Shown here piece after piece: positions 1-9,407 of a stretch of DNA of 17,833 nt (the first letter of the stretch is position 1; each line of letters begins with the position of its first letter). The position numbers and the translations under genes are program-made. The notes below the pieces were generated by a model. The model was not told the DNA's origin and ran no database searches. It was given only the letters and a program-made list of their open reading frames with translations. The stretch covers positions 1-17,833 of the forward strand of contig CALEIM010000081.1 in the NCBI GenBank assembly GCA_937876395.1, in the 5' to 3' direction. Source of the stretch: an uncultured Wenzhouxiangella sp. Its GTDB lineage: Bacteria > Pseudomonadota > Gammaproteobacteria > Xanthomonadales > Wenzhouxiangellaceae.

Positions 1-2244
1 GTTAAGGTGGACGTTGGCAATACCCTGATGATCGGCGGCCAGTCGGGTCAGCTCGAAGTAGTGGGTGGCGAACAGGCTGAAAGCGCGCCGTTCCAGCGCC
101 AGCTCGGTGGCCACCGCCCAGGCCAGGGCCAGGCCGTCGAAGGTGGATGTGCCGCGGCCGATTTCGTCCATCAGCACCAATGAGCGGTCGGTGGCGTTAT
201 GCAGGATATTGGCCGTTTCAACCATCTCGACCATGAAAGTCGAGCGCCCGCGAGTGAGGTCGTCACCGGCGCCAATGCGGGAAAAGATGCGGTCAACCGG
301 GCCAATCCGCGCGGACTTTGCCGGCACGAAGGAGCCGGCGTGGGCGAGGATGACGATCAGGGCAACCTGACGCATATAGGTGGATTTTCCGCCCATGTTC
401 GGGCCGGTGATAACCAGCATGCGTCGTTCGGGATCGAGCCGGCAGTCATTGGGTACAAAGGCCTGGTCCTGAACCTGCTCGACGACCGGGTGGCGGCCGG
501 CGACGATGTCGATGCCGGGCTGCTGATCCAGCTCGGGTTGATTGAGCTCAAGTGCCTCGGCGCGTTCGGCAAAGCTCACCAGAACATCAAGCGTGGCCAG
601 GGCCGAGGCGATAATGGCCAGCCGGCCATGCTCGCCGGCCAGGTGTTCAATCAGTTCGTCATAGAGGGCCTTTTCCCGGGCCAGGGCGCGTTCGCGGGCT
701 GACAGCACTTTGTCCTCAAAATGCTTCAGCTCTTCGGTGATGTAGCGCTCGGCGTTCTTGAGAGTTTGGCGGCGACTGTATTCGGTGGGCACCTTGTCGG
801 CGTGCGTCTTGCCGATTTCGATGTAGTAGCCGTGCACCCGGTTGTAGCCCACCTTGAGCGTCTGAATGCCGCTACGCTCGCGCTCCTGGGCCTCGTAGCG
901 GAGCAGGAAGTCGCTGGCGTTTTCGCTTAAAGCGCGCAGCTCGTCGAGTTCGGCATCGAAACCCTCGGCGATCACGCCGCCGTCGCGGATCAGCATCGGC
1001 GGCTGGTCGACGAGGGCGGCTTCAAGCAGTTCCGCGAGCTCGGCCTGGGGGGCCAGCTCGTGGCGCAGCTCGTCGAGCGTGGGCGAAGAAACATCGGCCA
1101 GCAACGCGTCCAGGGTCGGCAGCCGGCCGAGCGCTTCGCGCAGTGTGGCCAGGTCGCGCGGTCGGGCCGTTCGCAGAGCAATGCGGGTCAGGACACGTTC
1201 GACGTCGCCTAAGCCGGAAAGCTGCTCATGCAGCGGGTGCTGGGCGTGACCGTCAAGCAGAGCGGCCAGCGCGCCGTGCCGGGCAGAAAGTGCGGCGCGG
1301 TCGCTCAGCGGCTGAGTGATCCAGCGCTTGAGCTTTCGACTGCCCATGGGAGTCGCGGCGCGGTCCATCAGACCGACCAGAGTGTGTTCACTGCGCCCGT
1401 CCGGGTGGACGTCGATTTCCAGATGGCGGCGCGTGGCCGCATCAAGCACCAGATAGTCAGTCGACCGTACGGCGCGCATGCCGACCAGATGCGGCAGCTC
1501 GCCGGCCAGCATTTCGCGAGCGTAGCCCAGCAGGGCGCCGGCAGCGCCCAGCTCGGGGCCGCGACCTTCAATGCCAAATCCGGACAGATCCTGAACGCGG
1601 AACTGGCGGCACAGCTCGCGCTCGGCCGACTCCCTGTCGAACAGCCAGGGAGGATGTTCCTTGAGCGCGGCGCCCTCCCGTGCGGCGGCAAGCTCGCTGC
1701 CTTCCGGCACAAGGATTTCGGCCGGTTTGAGGCGTTCGAGTTCGGCACTGAGCTCGGCCGGGCCGGACAGCGCACAGCAGCGCAAGCGGCCGCCGGCCAG
1801 GTCCAGCCAGGCCAGGCCAAAGCGGCTGTCATCGGCCGGCAGGATTGCGGCTAGCAAACGCTCGGCGCGCTCCTCAAGCAAGGAATCCTCGGTGGCTGTG
1901 CCGGGTGTCGCGATGCGCACCACTTTGCGTTCAACCGGGCCCTTGGCCGTGTCCGGGTCACCGATCTGTTCGCAAATCGCCACCGACTCGCCCTTTTTCA
2001 GCAGCCGGGCCAGGTAGCCGTCGACGCTGTGATAGGGGACGCCGGCCATCGGTATGGCTTGACCCGCGGATTTGCCGCGCTGGGTCAGAGTGATGTCGAG
2101 TAAGCTGGCCGCGCGGCGAGCGTCATCATAGAACAGCTCATAGAAATCGCCCATGCGAAACAGCAGCAAAATATCCGGGTAGTCTGCCTTGATGCGCAAA
2201 TACTGCTGCATCAGGGGCGTGTGCTGGGCGGTGGTGTCTGACAT
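1..2244 (-). CDS. mutS: DNA mismatch repair ATPase MutS (3' end outside window)
   Basis: MutS recognises base mismatches and small loops in new DNA and recruits MutL. The frame is open from the ATG at 2244 to the window edge, giving 748 codons. E. coli MutS has 853 residues, so roughly the last 100 are missing. The mismatch-reading motif FRMGDFYELF lies at residues 29-38, with the Phe at 34 and the Glu at 36. The Walker A motif GPNMGGKST is at 614-622 with Lys620, and the Walker B motif DEIGRGTS starts at Asp693-Glu694. These last numbers coincide with E. coli. The connector and clamp regions also read normally (TPMGSRKL, then KVGYNRVHGYYIE). The gene is transcribed away from pncC. No strong ribosome binding site is seen before the ATG. 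Identity is certain; only the C-terminus is unseen. Confidence 0.97.
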   Translation of the reverse strand, partial: MSDTTAQHTPLMQQYLRIKADYPDILLLFRMGDFYELFYDDARRAASLLDITLTQRGKSAGQAIPMAGVPYHSVDGYLARLLKKGESVAICEQIGDPDTAKGPVERKVVRIATPGTATEDSLLEERAERLLAAILPADDSRFGLAWLDLAGGRLRCCALSGPAELSAELERLKPAEILVPEGSELAAAREGAALKEHPPWLFDRESAERELCRQFRVQDLSGFGIEGRGPELGAAGALLGYAREMLAGELPHLVGMRAVRSTDYLVLDAATRRHLEIDVHPDGRSEHTLVGLMDRAATPMGSRKLKRWITQPLSDRAALSARHGALAALLDGHAQHPLHEQLSGLGDVERVLTRIALRTARPRDLATLREALGRLPTLDALLADVSSPTLDELRHELAPQAELAELLEAALVDQPPMLIRDGGVIAEGFDAELDELRALSENASDFLLRYEAQERERSGIQTLKVGYNRVHGYYIEIGKTHADKVPTEYSRRQTLKNAERYITEELKHFEDKVLSARERALAREKALYDELIEHLAGEHGRLAIIASALATLDVLVSFAERAEALELNQPELDQQPGIDIVAGRHPVVEQVQDQAFVPNDCRLDPERRMLVITGPNMGGKSTYMRQVALIVILAHAGSFVPAKSARIGPVDRIFSRIGAGDDLTRGRSTFMVEMVETANILHNATDRSLVLMDEIGRGTSTFDGLALAWAVATELALERRAFSLFATHYFELTRLAADHQGIANVHLN

Positions 2245-2260
2245 CAGCTTGTAATCGGCT

Positions 2261-2290
2261 CGGGCGTCGATTGGCGTCGATTGGCGTCGA
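2261..2290. repeat. Tandem decamer repeat between mutS and pncC
   Basis: Three head-to-tail copies of a 10-base unit close to TTGGCGTCGA lie in the 121-base divergent intergenic region. The first copy starts CG instead of TT. The repeat is 17 bases upstream of the mutS start codon. It could be a binding-site array or simply slippage; nothing else in the sequence decides. Confidence 0.7.
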
Positions 2291-2365
2291 CCGGTGTGGC
2301 GCAAACGGCTTGCAGGCCGGTGACAACTTTGAAAACGGCGGTTTGAACCGGGCATTATAGGAGCC

Positions 2366-2878
2366 ATGATGATGCGATATGACGATGAGGCGCTGGACAT
2401 GCTGGCCAGTGCCGTGGCGACCGAACTGCGCCTGCGCGGACGGCGTCTGGTAACGGCTGAATCCTGCACCGGCGGCTGGATCGCCAAGGTCTGCACCGAT
2501 CTGCCGGGCAGTTCGGAGTGGTTCGAGCGCGGTCTGGTCAGTTATTCGAATCTGGCCAAATCGGAACTGCTGGGGGTGAGCGCTGCTGATATCCATCGCT
2601 ACGGGGCGGTTAGCGAGGAAGTGGCCGCGGCCATGGCGCGCGGGGCGATCGGGCGCGGCGGGGCTGACGTGGCGGTGTCGGTGTCGGGAATCGCCGGTCC
2701 GGACGGCGGATCGCCCGACAAGCCTGTCGGTACGGTGTGCTTTGGCTGGGCGCTGAGCGCGGCCGCGGTCGAAACCGAGCACCGTCTGTTTTCCGGCGAT
2801 CGTGACACGGTGCGTCGTCTCAGCGTGGCCACGGCACTCAACGGTCTGCTGCAACGCTTGGCCCACCATGTGACTTGA
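2366..2878 (+). CDS. pncC: Nicotinamide-nucleotide amidohydrolase PncC (CinA C-terminal family)
   Basis: PncC hydrolyses nicotinamide mononucleotide to nicotinate mononucleotide plus ammonia, feeding NAD recycling in the cytoplasm. The product is a stand-alone 170-residue CinA C-terminal domain. Family motifs are TAESCTGG with the catalytic Ser33, SYSNLAKSELLGV with Tyr60 and Lys65, and VSGIAGPDGG followed by KPVGTV. These residues sit two positions after their E. coli PncC counterparts. Three ATG codons follow each other at 2366, 2369 and 2372. The ribosome binding site AGGAG at 2359-2363 is only 2 bases from the first but 8 from the third, so translation may really begin at 2372. Placement directly before recA is common in gammaproteobacteria (ygaD/pncC-recA-recX). 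The 211-base gap to recA holds a separate recA promoter candidate. Confidence 0.94.
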   Translation: MMMRYDDEALDMLASAVATELRLRGRRLVTAESCTGGWIAKVCTDLPGSSEWFERGLVSYSNLAKSELLGVSAADIHRYGAVSEEVAAAMARGAIGRGGADVAVSVSGIAGPDGGSPDKPVGTVCFGWALSAAAVETEHRLFSGDRDTVRRLSVATALNGLLQRLAHHVT

Positions 2879-3010
2879 TGTTGCAGCGGTCGTTCGCGAT
2901 TATCAGGTTTTGAGAAAGCCGTCGGTACAATGAGCTTCGGATTGGGGCTGCGCGGTAGGAAATCGCCGTGAATGGCCCGAGGATATCTGCGTGACGCTTG
3001 TCGCGCCCCC

Positions 3011-3037
3011 TGGACAGCTCGGTCGCTGTGCCATAAT
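3011..3037 (+). promoter_or_regulatory. Candidate recA promoter with extended -10
   Basis: The sequence CATAAT at 3032-3037 matches TATAAT in 5 of 6 positions and is preceded by TGC, giving an extended -10 element (TGN). TGGACA at 3011-3016 matches TTGACA in 5 of 6, but the spacer is only 15 bases, so the extended -10 may carry most of the activity. Transcription would start near 3044, about 45 bases before the recA start codon. I see no CTGT-N8-ACAG LexA box here; CTGT at 3026-3029 is an unpaired half-site. Confidence 0.5.
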
Positions 3038-3089
3038 CGGTACCGGTCGCGGCTTCCAGAAATGCATCGAAAAGAGAGGATTTTTTATC

Positions 3090-4130
3090 GTGGACGACAA
3101 TCGTAAACGGGCACTGGCCGCCGCACTGGGCCAGATCGAGAAACAGTATGGCAAGGGCGCGATCATGCGCATGGGCGACGATGCCGGTCGGCGCGATGTG
3201 CCGGTGGTATCGACCGGCTCGCTGGCCCTGGACGTGGCGCTGGGAATTGGCGGCCTTCCGCGCGGCCGGGGGGGTGAGGGGTACGGCCCGGAATCGTCCG
3301 GCAAGACCACGCTGACCCTGCACGCCGTAGCCGAAGCGCAGAAGGCTGGCGGAACAGCGGCCTTTGTCGACGCCGAGCACGCGCTGGATCCGAGCTACGC
3401 TGAAAAGCTGGGCGTCAACGTAGATGACCTGCTGGTTTCCCAGCCGGACACCGGCGAGCAGGCGCTGGAGATCACCGACATGCTGGTGCGCTCCGGTGCG
3501 GTTGATATCGTGGTCGTCGACTCGGTGGCCGCACTGACGCCCAAGGCCGAAATCGAAGGCGAAATGGGTGATTCACACGTCGGGCTTCAGGCTCGCCTGA
3601 TGAGTCAGGCGCTGCGCAAGCTGACCGCCAATATCAAGCGCACCAACTGTCTGGTCATCTTCATCAACCAGATTCGCATGAAGATCGGCGTCATGTTTGG
3701 CTCGCCCGAAACCACCACCGGTGGCAATGCGCTGAAGTTCTATTCTTCGGTGCGCCTGGACATTCGCCGCATTGGCGCGATCAAGCGCGGCGATGAGGCA
3801 GTGGGCAACGAAACCCGCGTCAAGGTGGTCAAGAACAAGATGGCGCCGCCGTTTCGGCAGGCTGTCTTCGAGATTCTCTATGGCGAGGGAATTTCACGCG
3901 AGGGCGAGTTGATCGAGCTGGGCGTAGAGCACGGTCTGGTCAAGAAGTCGGGCGCCTGGTACAGCTACGGTGATGATCGCATCGGTCAGGGCAAGGACAA
4001 TGTCCGGCTGTTCCTTAAAGACCATCCCGATATGGCGGCCGATATCGAGCGTCAGTTGCGCGAAAAGCTGTTGCCCAAATCGGCCGGGGCAGTCGAGAAA
4101 GCGACAGATAGCGCTCAGCAGTCGGCTTGA
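3090..4130 (+). CDS. recA: Recombinase RecA, with anomalous Gly-rich stretch before Walker A
   Basis: RecA forms filaments on single-stranded DNA, drives strand exchange and activates LexA self-cleavage. I chose the GTG at 3090 because AGAGGA at 3075-3080 lies 9 bases upstream and the product then starts VDDNRKRALAAALGQIEKQ, aligned with the E. coli N-terminus; an upstream ATG at 2991 would add 33 unrelated residues. The product is 346 residues, near the usual size. Walker A GPESSGKT is at 66-73, and loop motifs such as FINQIRMKIGVMFG and ETTTGGNALKF are intact. The oddity is at 61-64: most RecAs, including E. coli, read I-V-E-I there, but this frame reads G-G-E-G, coded by a G-rich run at 3268-3281. 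All three changes are hydrophobic to glycine in the strand leading into the P-loop, so a base-calling fault is more likely than a working variant. The recX gene follows after 3 bases. Confidence 0.95.
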   Translation: MDDNRKRALAAALGQIEKQYGKGAIMRMGDDAGRRDVPVVSTGSLALDVALGIGGLPRGRGGEGYGPESSGKTTLTLHAVAEAQKAGGTAAFVDAEHALDPSYAEKLGVNVDDLLVSQPDTGEQALEITDMLVRSGAVDIVVVDSVAALTPKAEIEGEMGDSHVGLQARLMSQALRKLTANIKRTNCLVIFINQIRMKIGVMFGSPETTTGGNALKFYSSVRLDIRRIGAIKRGDEAVGNETRVKVVKNKMAPPFRQAVFEILYGEGISREGELIELGVEHGLVKKSGAWYSYGDDRIGQGKDNVRLFLKDHPDMAADIERQLREKLLPKSAGAVEKATDSAQQSA

Positions 4131-4133
4131 ACC

Positions 4134-4598
4134 ATGCCGGAGCGGGGTGGGTCAGCCGATATTGGCGAGATCCGCGAAGCCGCGCTGCGCCTGCTGGCGC
4201 GGCGCGAGCATTCGGTCGCTGAGCTCAGTCGCAAGCTGCTTCAGCGCGGCTGGCCGGAGCCGGAAGCTGAAGCGACCATTGCCCGGCTGGCTGCCGAAAA
4301 CCTTCAGTCCGATCAGCGCTTTGCCGAAAGCTACGCACGATCACGCGCCGCCCGCCACTACGGCCCGCTGCGGATTCGCGCCGAGCTGGCCGAGCGGGGC
4401 ATTGACCGGAATTTGGCGAGCCGGGCCGTTGCCGATCTGGGGGTGGACTGGACCACGCTGGCAGCCAGTTGGTACGAACGTCGCTATGGCGCAGCAGCGC
4501 CGGACAGTCTCAAGGAAAAATCTCGCCGCCAGCAGGCGCTTGCACGGCGCGGATTTGCCCATGAAGACATTCGTGCGCTTTTCCCAGCGTTGGATTAA
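4134..4598 (+). CDS. recX: Regulatory protein RecX
   Basis: RecX binds RecA filaments and limits their extension. The 154-residue product has the all-helical three-repeat build of the family: REAALRLLARREHSVAELSR near residues 13-32, then SDQRFAESYARSRAARHYGP with a helix containing RAELAERGI, then a last repeat containing ALARRGFAHEDIRALF. The length is normal for RecX (about 150-165). The ATG lies 3 bases after the recA stop and has no clear ribosome binding site, so translation is probably coupled to recA. The stop at 4596-4598 is 11 bases from the stop of the convergent diguanylate cyclase gene, and I see no convincing terminator between them. Confidence 0.93.
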   Translation: MPERGGSADIGEIREAALRLLARREHSVAELSRKLLQRGWPEPEAEATIARLAAENLQSDQRFAESYARSRAARHYGPLRIRAELAERGIDRNLASRAVADLGVDWTTLAASWYERRYGAAAPDSLKEKSRRQQALARRGFAHEDIRALFPALD

Positions 4599-4609
4599 AG
4601 GGCCCACCC

Positions 4610-5548
4610 TCAGTTACTGCGCTGGATCTGATTTTTGCCGGCGCGTTTGGCCTGAAGCAGTGCCTGATCGGCGCGGTTGAGCCATTGCTCGGCCGATTCG
4701 CCCTTGCGCAGCCCGGCCAGCCCGAACGACATGGTGAATTGCTGGCCGTCCGGTCCGATTGCTGCTTCAGGAATCTGGCGCTGCAGATGGGCGAGCGCTA
4801 CTGTGGCGCCCTCCATGGTGGTGCGTGGCATCAGCAGCACAAACTCTTCGCCGCCGTAGCGGTAGAAGCGATCTTTTTCCCGGGTATTTTCCTGAATCAG
4901 GCGGCTGAGTGTGATCAGCGCCTGATCGCCGGCATCGTGGCCGTGGGTGTCGTTGATCTGTTTGAAATTGTCCACGTCCATCAGCGCCAGACAATGGTGT
5001 TCAGACGGTCGGGTGTGGAGCATGACCAGAGAAGACAGGTGACGATCCAGCGAGCGCCGATTGTAGGCGCCGGTCAGCCCGTCGCGCTCGGCCAGTTCCG
5101 TGAGCTTGCCGTGCTGGGTATCCACCCGGGCCGAGAAGATCAGGCTGAACATACCCAGCATGATCGCCACGGCGACAAAAGTGAGCTGTTCGACGGAACT
5201 CTCAAAACTGCCAGGCAGAAAGGCGACGCTGGCCACCATAATGATGCTTGAGAGCAGGGCAATGCGCCGTTCGGACATCAGAAAGCTGCCCACTACGGCT
5301 GTAAACACCCACATGCTGCTCACATCCAGCAGCGCGACCATGCCCAGCGCTGCCGTGCTGGCAACGACGGCCGTCAGGTTGGTGGCCAGGCGGGCCCAGC
5401 GCGGCTGCCAGGACAGCAGGGTCAGGGCAAGGAATGTCAAGACAACCAATGAATCAGCCCCGGCGATCACGAAATCGCCGGTGAGAAATCGATAGATGGC
5501 AAAGGAGCCAATGATCAACAGCGCGCACAGACTGAACAGGGTGACCAC
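4610..5548 (-). CDS. Membrane-bound GGEEF diguanylate cyclase
   Basis: This enzyme would make cyclic di-GMP from two GTP at the inner membrane. Residues 2-141 of the 312 hold about six hydrophobic segments (near 2-22, 31-47, 55-76, 77-91, 95-111, 120-141). A GGDEF-family domain runs from about 150 to the end, starting with RDGLTGAYNRR. Active-site features are complete: GGEEF at 232-236, Asp191, Asn199 and Asp208 in the pattern seen in PleD, and an inhibitory RxxD site at 223-226 exactly five residues before GGEEF. It should therefore be active and feedback-inhibited. The start is uncertain. The GTG at 5548 has no ribosome binding site and sits at the edge of the first membrane segment, while the frame stays open upstream to 5734 without an ATG, GTG or TTG. 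The gene separates recX from alaS, which are adjacent in E. coli. Confidence 0.9.
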   Translation of the reverse strand: MVTLFSLCALLIIGSFAIYRFLTGDFVIAGADSLVVLTFLALTLLSWQPRWARLATNLTAVVASTAALGMVALLDVSSMWVFTAVVGSFLMSERRIALLSSIIMVASVAFLPGSFESSVEQLTFVAVAIMLGMFSLIFSARVDTQHGKLTELAERDGLTGAYNRRSLDRHLSSLVMLHTRPSEHHCLALMDVDNFKQINDTHGHDAGDQALITLSRLIQENTREKDRFYRYGGEEFVLLMPRTTMEGATVALAHLQRQIPEAAIGPDGQQFTMSFGLAGLRKGESAEQWLNRADQALLQAKRAGKNQIQRSN

Positions 5549-5886
5549 AGCAACGCGCAGATCCGAACGAATTGATTCGCGGATCTGTTCCAGAGAAAAT
5601 CGCCGGGACGGTTGCCGTGGTGCCGGATTCGGACCGTTCGTGGGATTATCCAGAAGGATGTGTCTGCTCTCGTTGATTGGAATGGGCCTGTAGTGCGGGT
5701 CTGCGAGAGTATATGCAATTATCGGGCCAAGTGATCATGGCGCAATCGATTCACTTGTTCCGACGCGCAATGCGGCTCAGACTCGCCCCGACCCGGCGCA
5801 GGCAGATTTTGCTGACTGGACAAAAATTTGCAGTTTTGGCCGTAAAGTCCATCCTGATTAGGCATGCTGCTCAGCCCGTGCCCGGC

Positions 5887-5939
5887 TCAAAACCTTTGCA
5901 CCTTTGCGATTCAAGACTTTGTACTTCCCGCTCCATGCC
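5887..5939 (-). repeat. Dispersed repeat, copy 1 (upstream of alaS)
   Basis: This 53-base stretch matches 8921-8965 in the same orientation: 41 of 45 aligned positions agree by eye. Copy 1 has an extra 8 bases from a local duplication (CCTTTGCA then CCTTTGCG). The shared core includes TACTTCCCGCTCCAT. The two copies flank alaS. Read on the minus strand the element begins ATGGAGCGGGAAGTA, but the two short frames do not look conserved as protein. I infer a genome-wide intergenic repeat; only two copies can be seen here. Confidence 0.65.
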
Positions 5940-5998
5940 AATCGAGGCGGCACGACCTTGCAATCGACCATCTGGCTTAAACTATGCTCTGATGCGCA

Positions 5999-6073
5999 GG
6001 AGCCTGTCGGATTGAACGCTGATCCAGAGCGGAAAAGCTGGATTGGGCCGGGTTTCACGCTCCGACAGGTTCC
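5999..6073 (+). repeat. Nested inverted repeat in the alaS leader
   Basis: GGAGCCTGTCGGA at 5999-6011 pairs with TCCGACAGGTTCC at 6061-6073, giving 13 base pairs with one mismatch. Inside it ATCCAG (6021-6026) pairs with CTGGAT (6038-6043). The structure ends 41 bases before the alaS start codon. It could be a leader RNA fold, a protein-binding site or a small mobile repeat. E. coli AlaRS is known to repress its own gene, but nothing here proves the same. Confidence 0.55.
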
Positions 6074-6114
6074 CAGGTGCTGTCGAATTCCTGAATCCTC
6101 ACATTTAGCCAAAG

Positions 6115-8760
<2,646 letters not shown>

Positions 8761-8920
8761 CCGCCTACCTGATTACGCAGGTGTCTCAGTCATTGTCGAG
8801 AGCGCTTGCGTGGACCACCAGTGTCTGAAGACCGTAGATTTGAAAGTCCAAAAGCAGGGCGGCATGGCGGCCTGGGGCTTTGTGGGCCAGCTTTCGGATG
8901 AGGTTTTTGGGGTTTTTCAA

Positions 8921-8965
8921 TCAAAATCTTTGCAATTCAAGGCTTTTTACTTCCCGCTCCATACC
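8921..8965 (-). repeat. Dispersed repeat, copy 2 (downstream of alaS)
   Basis: This 45-base stretch is the partner of 5887-5939, in the same orientation and without the 8-base duplication. It shares TACTTCCCGCTCCAT and TCAAAA-CTTTGCA with copy 1 and differs at four aligned positions. It lies 161 bases after the alaS stop. Confidence 0.65.
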
Positions 8966-9105
8966 TGATAACGTCTGTCCTGATCTTCCACCCTTTGGAT
9001 CGGCGTTCATCTGCGCAATTTGCGGTTTCGCCGGCTTTTCGGTCGTGCGGTAGTTGAAGTTCGGGCGTGGCCAGGAATTGCTGTGCGGGATTAAGGCGCC
9101 TTCGG

Positions 9106-9111
9106 TATAAT
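9106..9111 (+). promoter_or_regulatory. Candidate -10 element upstream of tRNA-Ser
   Basis: A perfect TATAAT is followed by a GC-rich stretch (GCGCCGGCCCC), the type of discriminator found at stable-RNA promoters under stringent control. There is no good -35: TTGCTG at 9078-9083 is 22 bases away. Transcription from here would give a leader of roughly 135 bases before tRNA-Ser. TACAAT at 9235-9240 is a rival -10, closer to the tRNA. Confidence 0.4.
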
Positions 9112-9191
9112 GCGCCGGCCCCTGAATCCGGCAAACCGCAACGACTTTTCAGGTGCGCGTGATCGGTTCATCCTTTTTGCGGCCCATTACG

Positions 9192-9215
9192 GACCGCCCG
9201 CCTGTCAAGGCGGTC
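9192..9215 (+). other. Alternative hairpins in the tRNA-Ser leader
   Basis: GACCGCC (9192-9198) is a perfect inverted repeat of GGCGGTC (9209-9215). The same right arm can instead pair with CCGCC at 9198-9202 around the loop TGTCAA. The two stems exclude each other. The stem is not followed by a T-run, so a simple terminator is unlikely. Confidence 0.4.
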
Positions 9216-9252
9216 TGGTGTGGATTGATGCCGTTACAATTTGAGTTTTACC

Positions 9253-9344
9253 GGAGAGGTGGCAGAGTGGTCGAATGCGGCGGTCTCGAAAACCGTTAAC
9301 GGGTTTGCGCCCGTTCGAGGGTTCGAATCCCTCCCTCTCCGCCA
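9253..9344 (+). tRNA. tRNA-Ser (anticodon CGA)
   Basis: The acceptor strands GGAGAGG and CCTCTCC pair, with discriminator G and an encoded CCA end. The anticodon loop reads CT-CGA-AA, decoding UCG. The long variable arm (GTTAACGGGTTTGCGCCCGTTC) and the 92-base length are typical of a type II serine tRNA. The T arm GGTTCGAATCC is standard. Confidence 0.97.
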
Positions 9345-9407
9345 ATAAAAGTTCCCGCTTCGAGAACAATCATCGCCCCTCCCGCTTGTCCCGACGAGAG
9401 GAACCCA

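Larger units (their letters stand above)
5735..6114. other. Non-coding region between the cyclase gene and alaS
   Basis: No credible gene is seen in this 380-base gap; the short open frames have no family motif. It holds, in order, one copy of a dispersed repeat (5887-5939), a weak promoter-like area around 5958-5988 (TTGCAA and then TAAACT or TATGCT, neither at ideal spacing), and a nested inverted repeat (5999-6073) just before alaS. No good ribosome binding site precedes the alaS ATG. Confidence 0.6.
8761..9252. other. Non-coding region between alaS and tRNA-Ser
   Basis: This 492-base gap shows no credible gene. A weak stem (ACCTG 8767-8771 with CAGGT 8778-8782) follows alaS but lacks a T-run, so it is not a clear terminator. 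A T- and G-rich patch lies at 8900-8920, then repeat copy 2 (8921-8965), a perfect TATAAT (9106-9111), a hairpin (9192-9215), and a second -10-like TACAAT (9235-9240) just before the tRNA. Confidence 0.6.

Noticed and set aside
1228..1854. 208-codon plus-strand frame
   Set aside because: It lies antisense inside mutS, which is continuous and well conserved there.
2991..3089. Upstream ATG extension of recA by 33 residues
   Set aside because: The GTG at 3090 has a proper ribosome binding site and matches the RecA N-terminus; the extension overlaps the promoter candidate.
8767..8782. Stem after alaS as a terminator
   Set aside because: It has only five pairs and no T-run.
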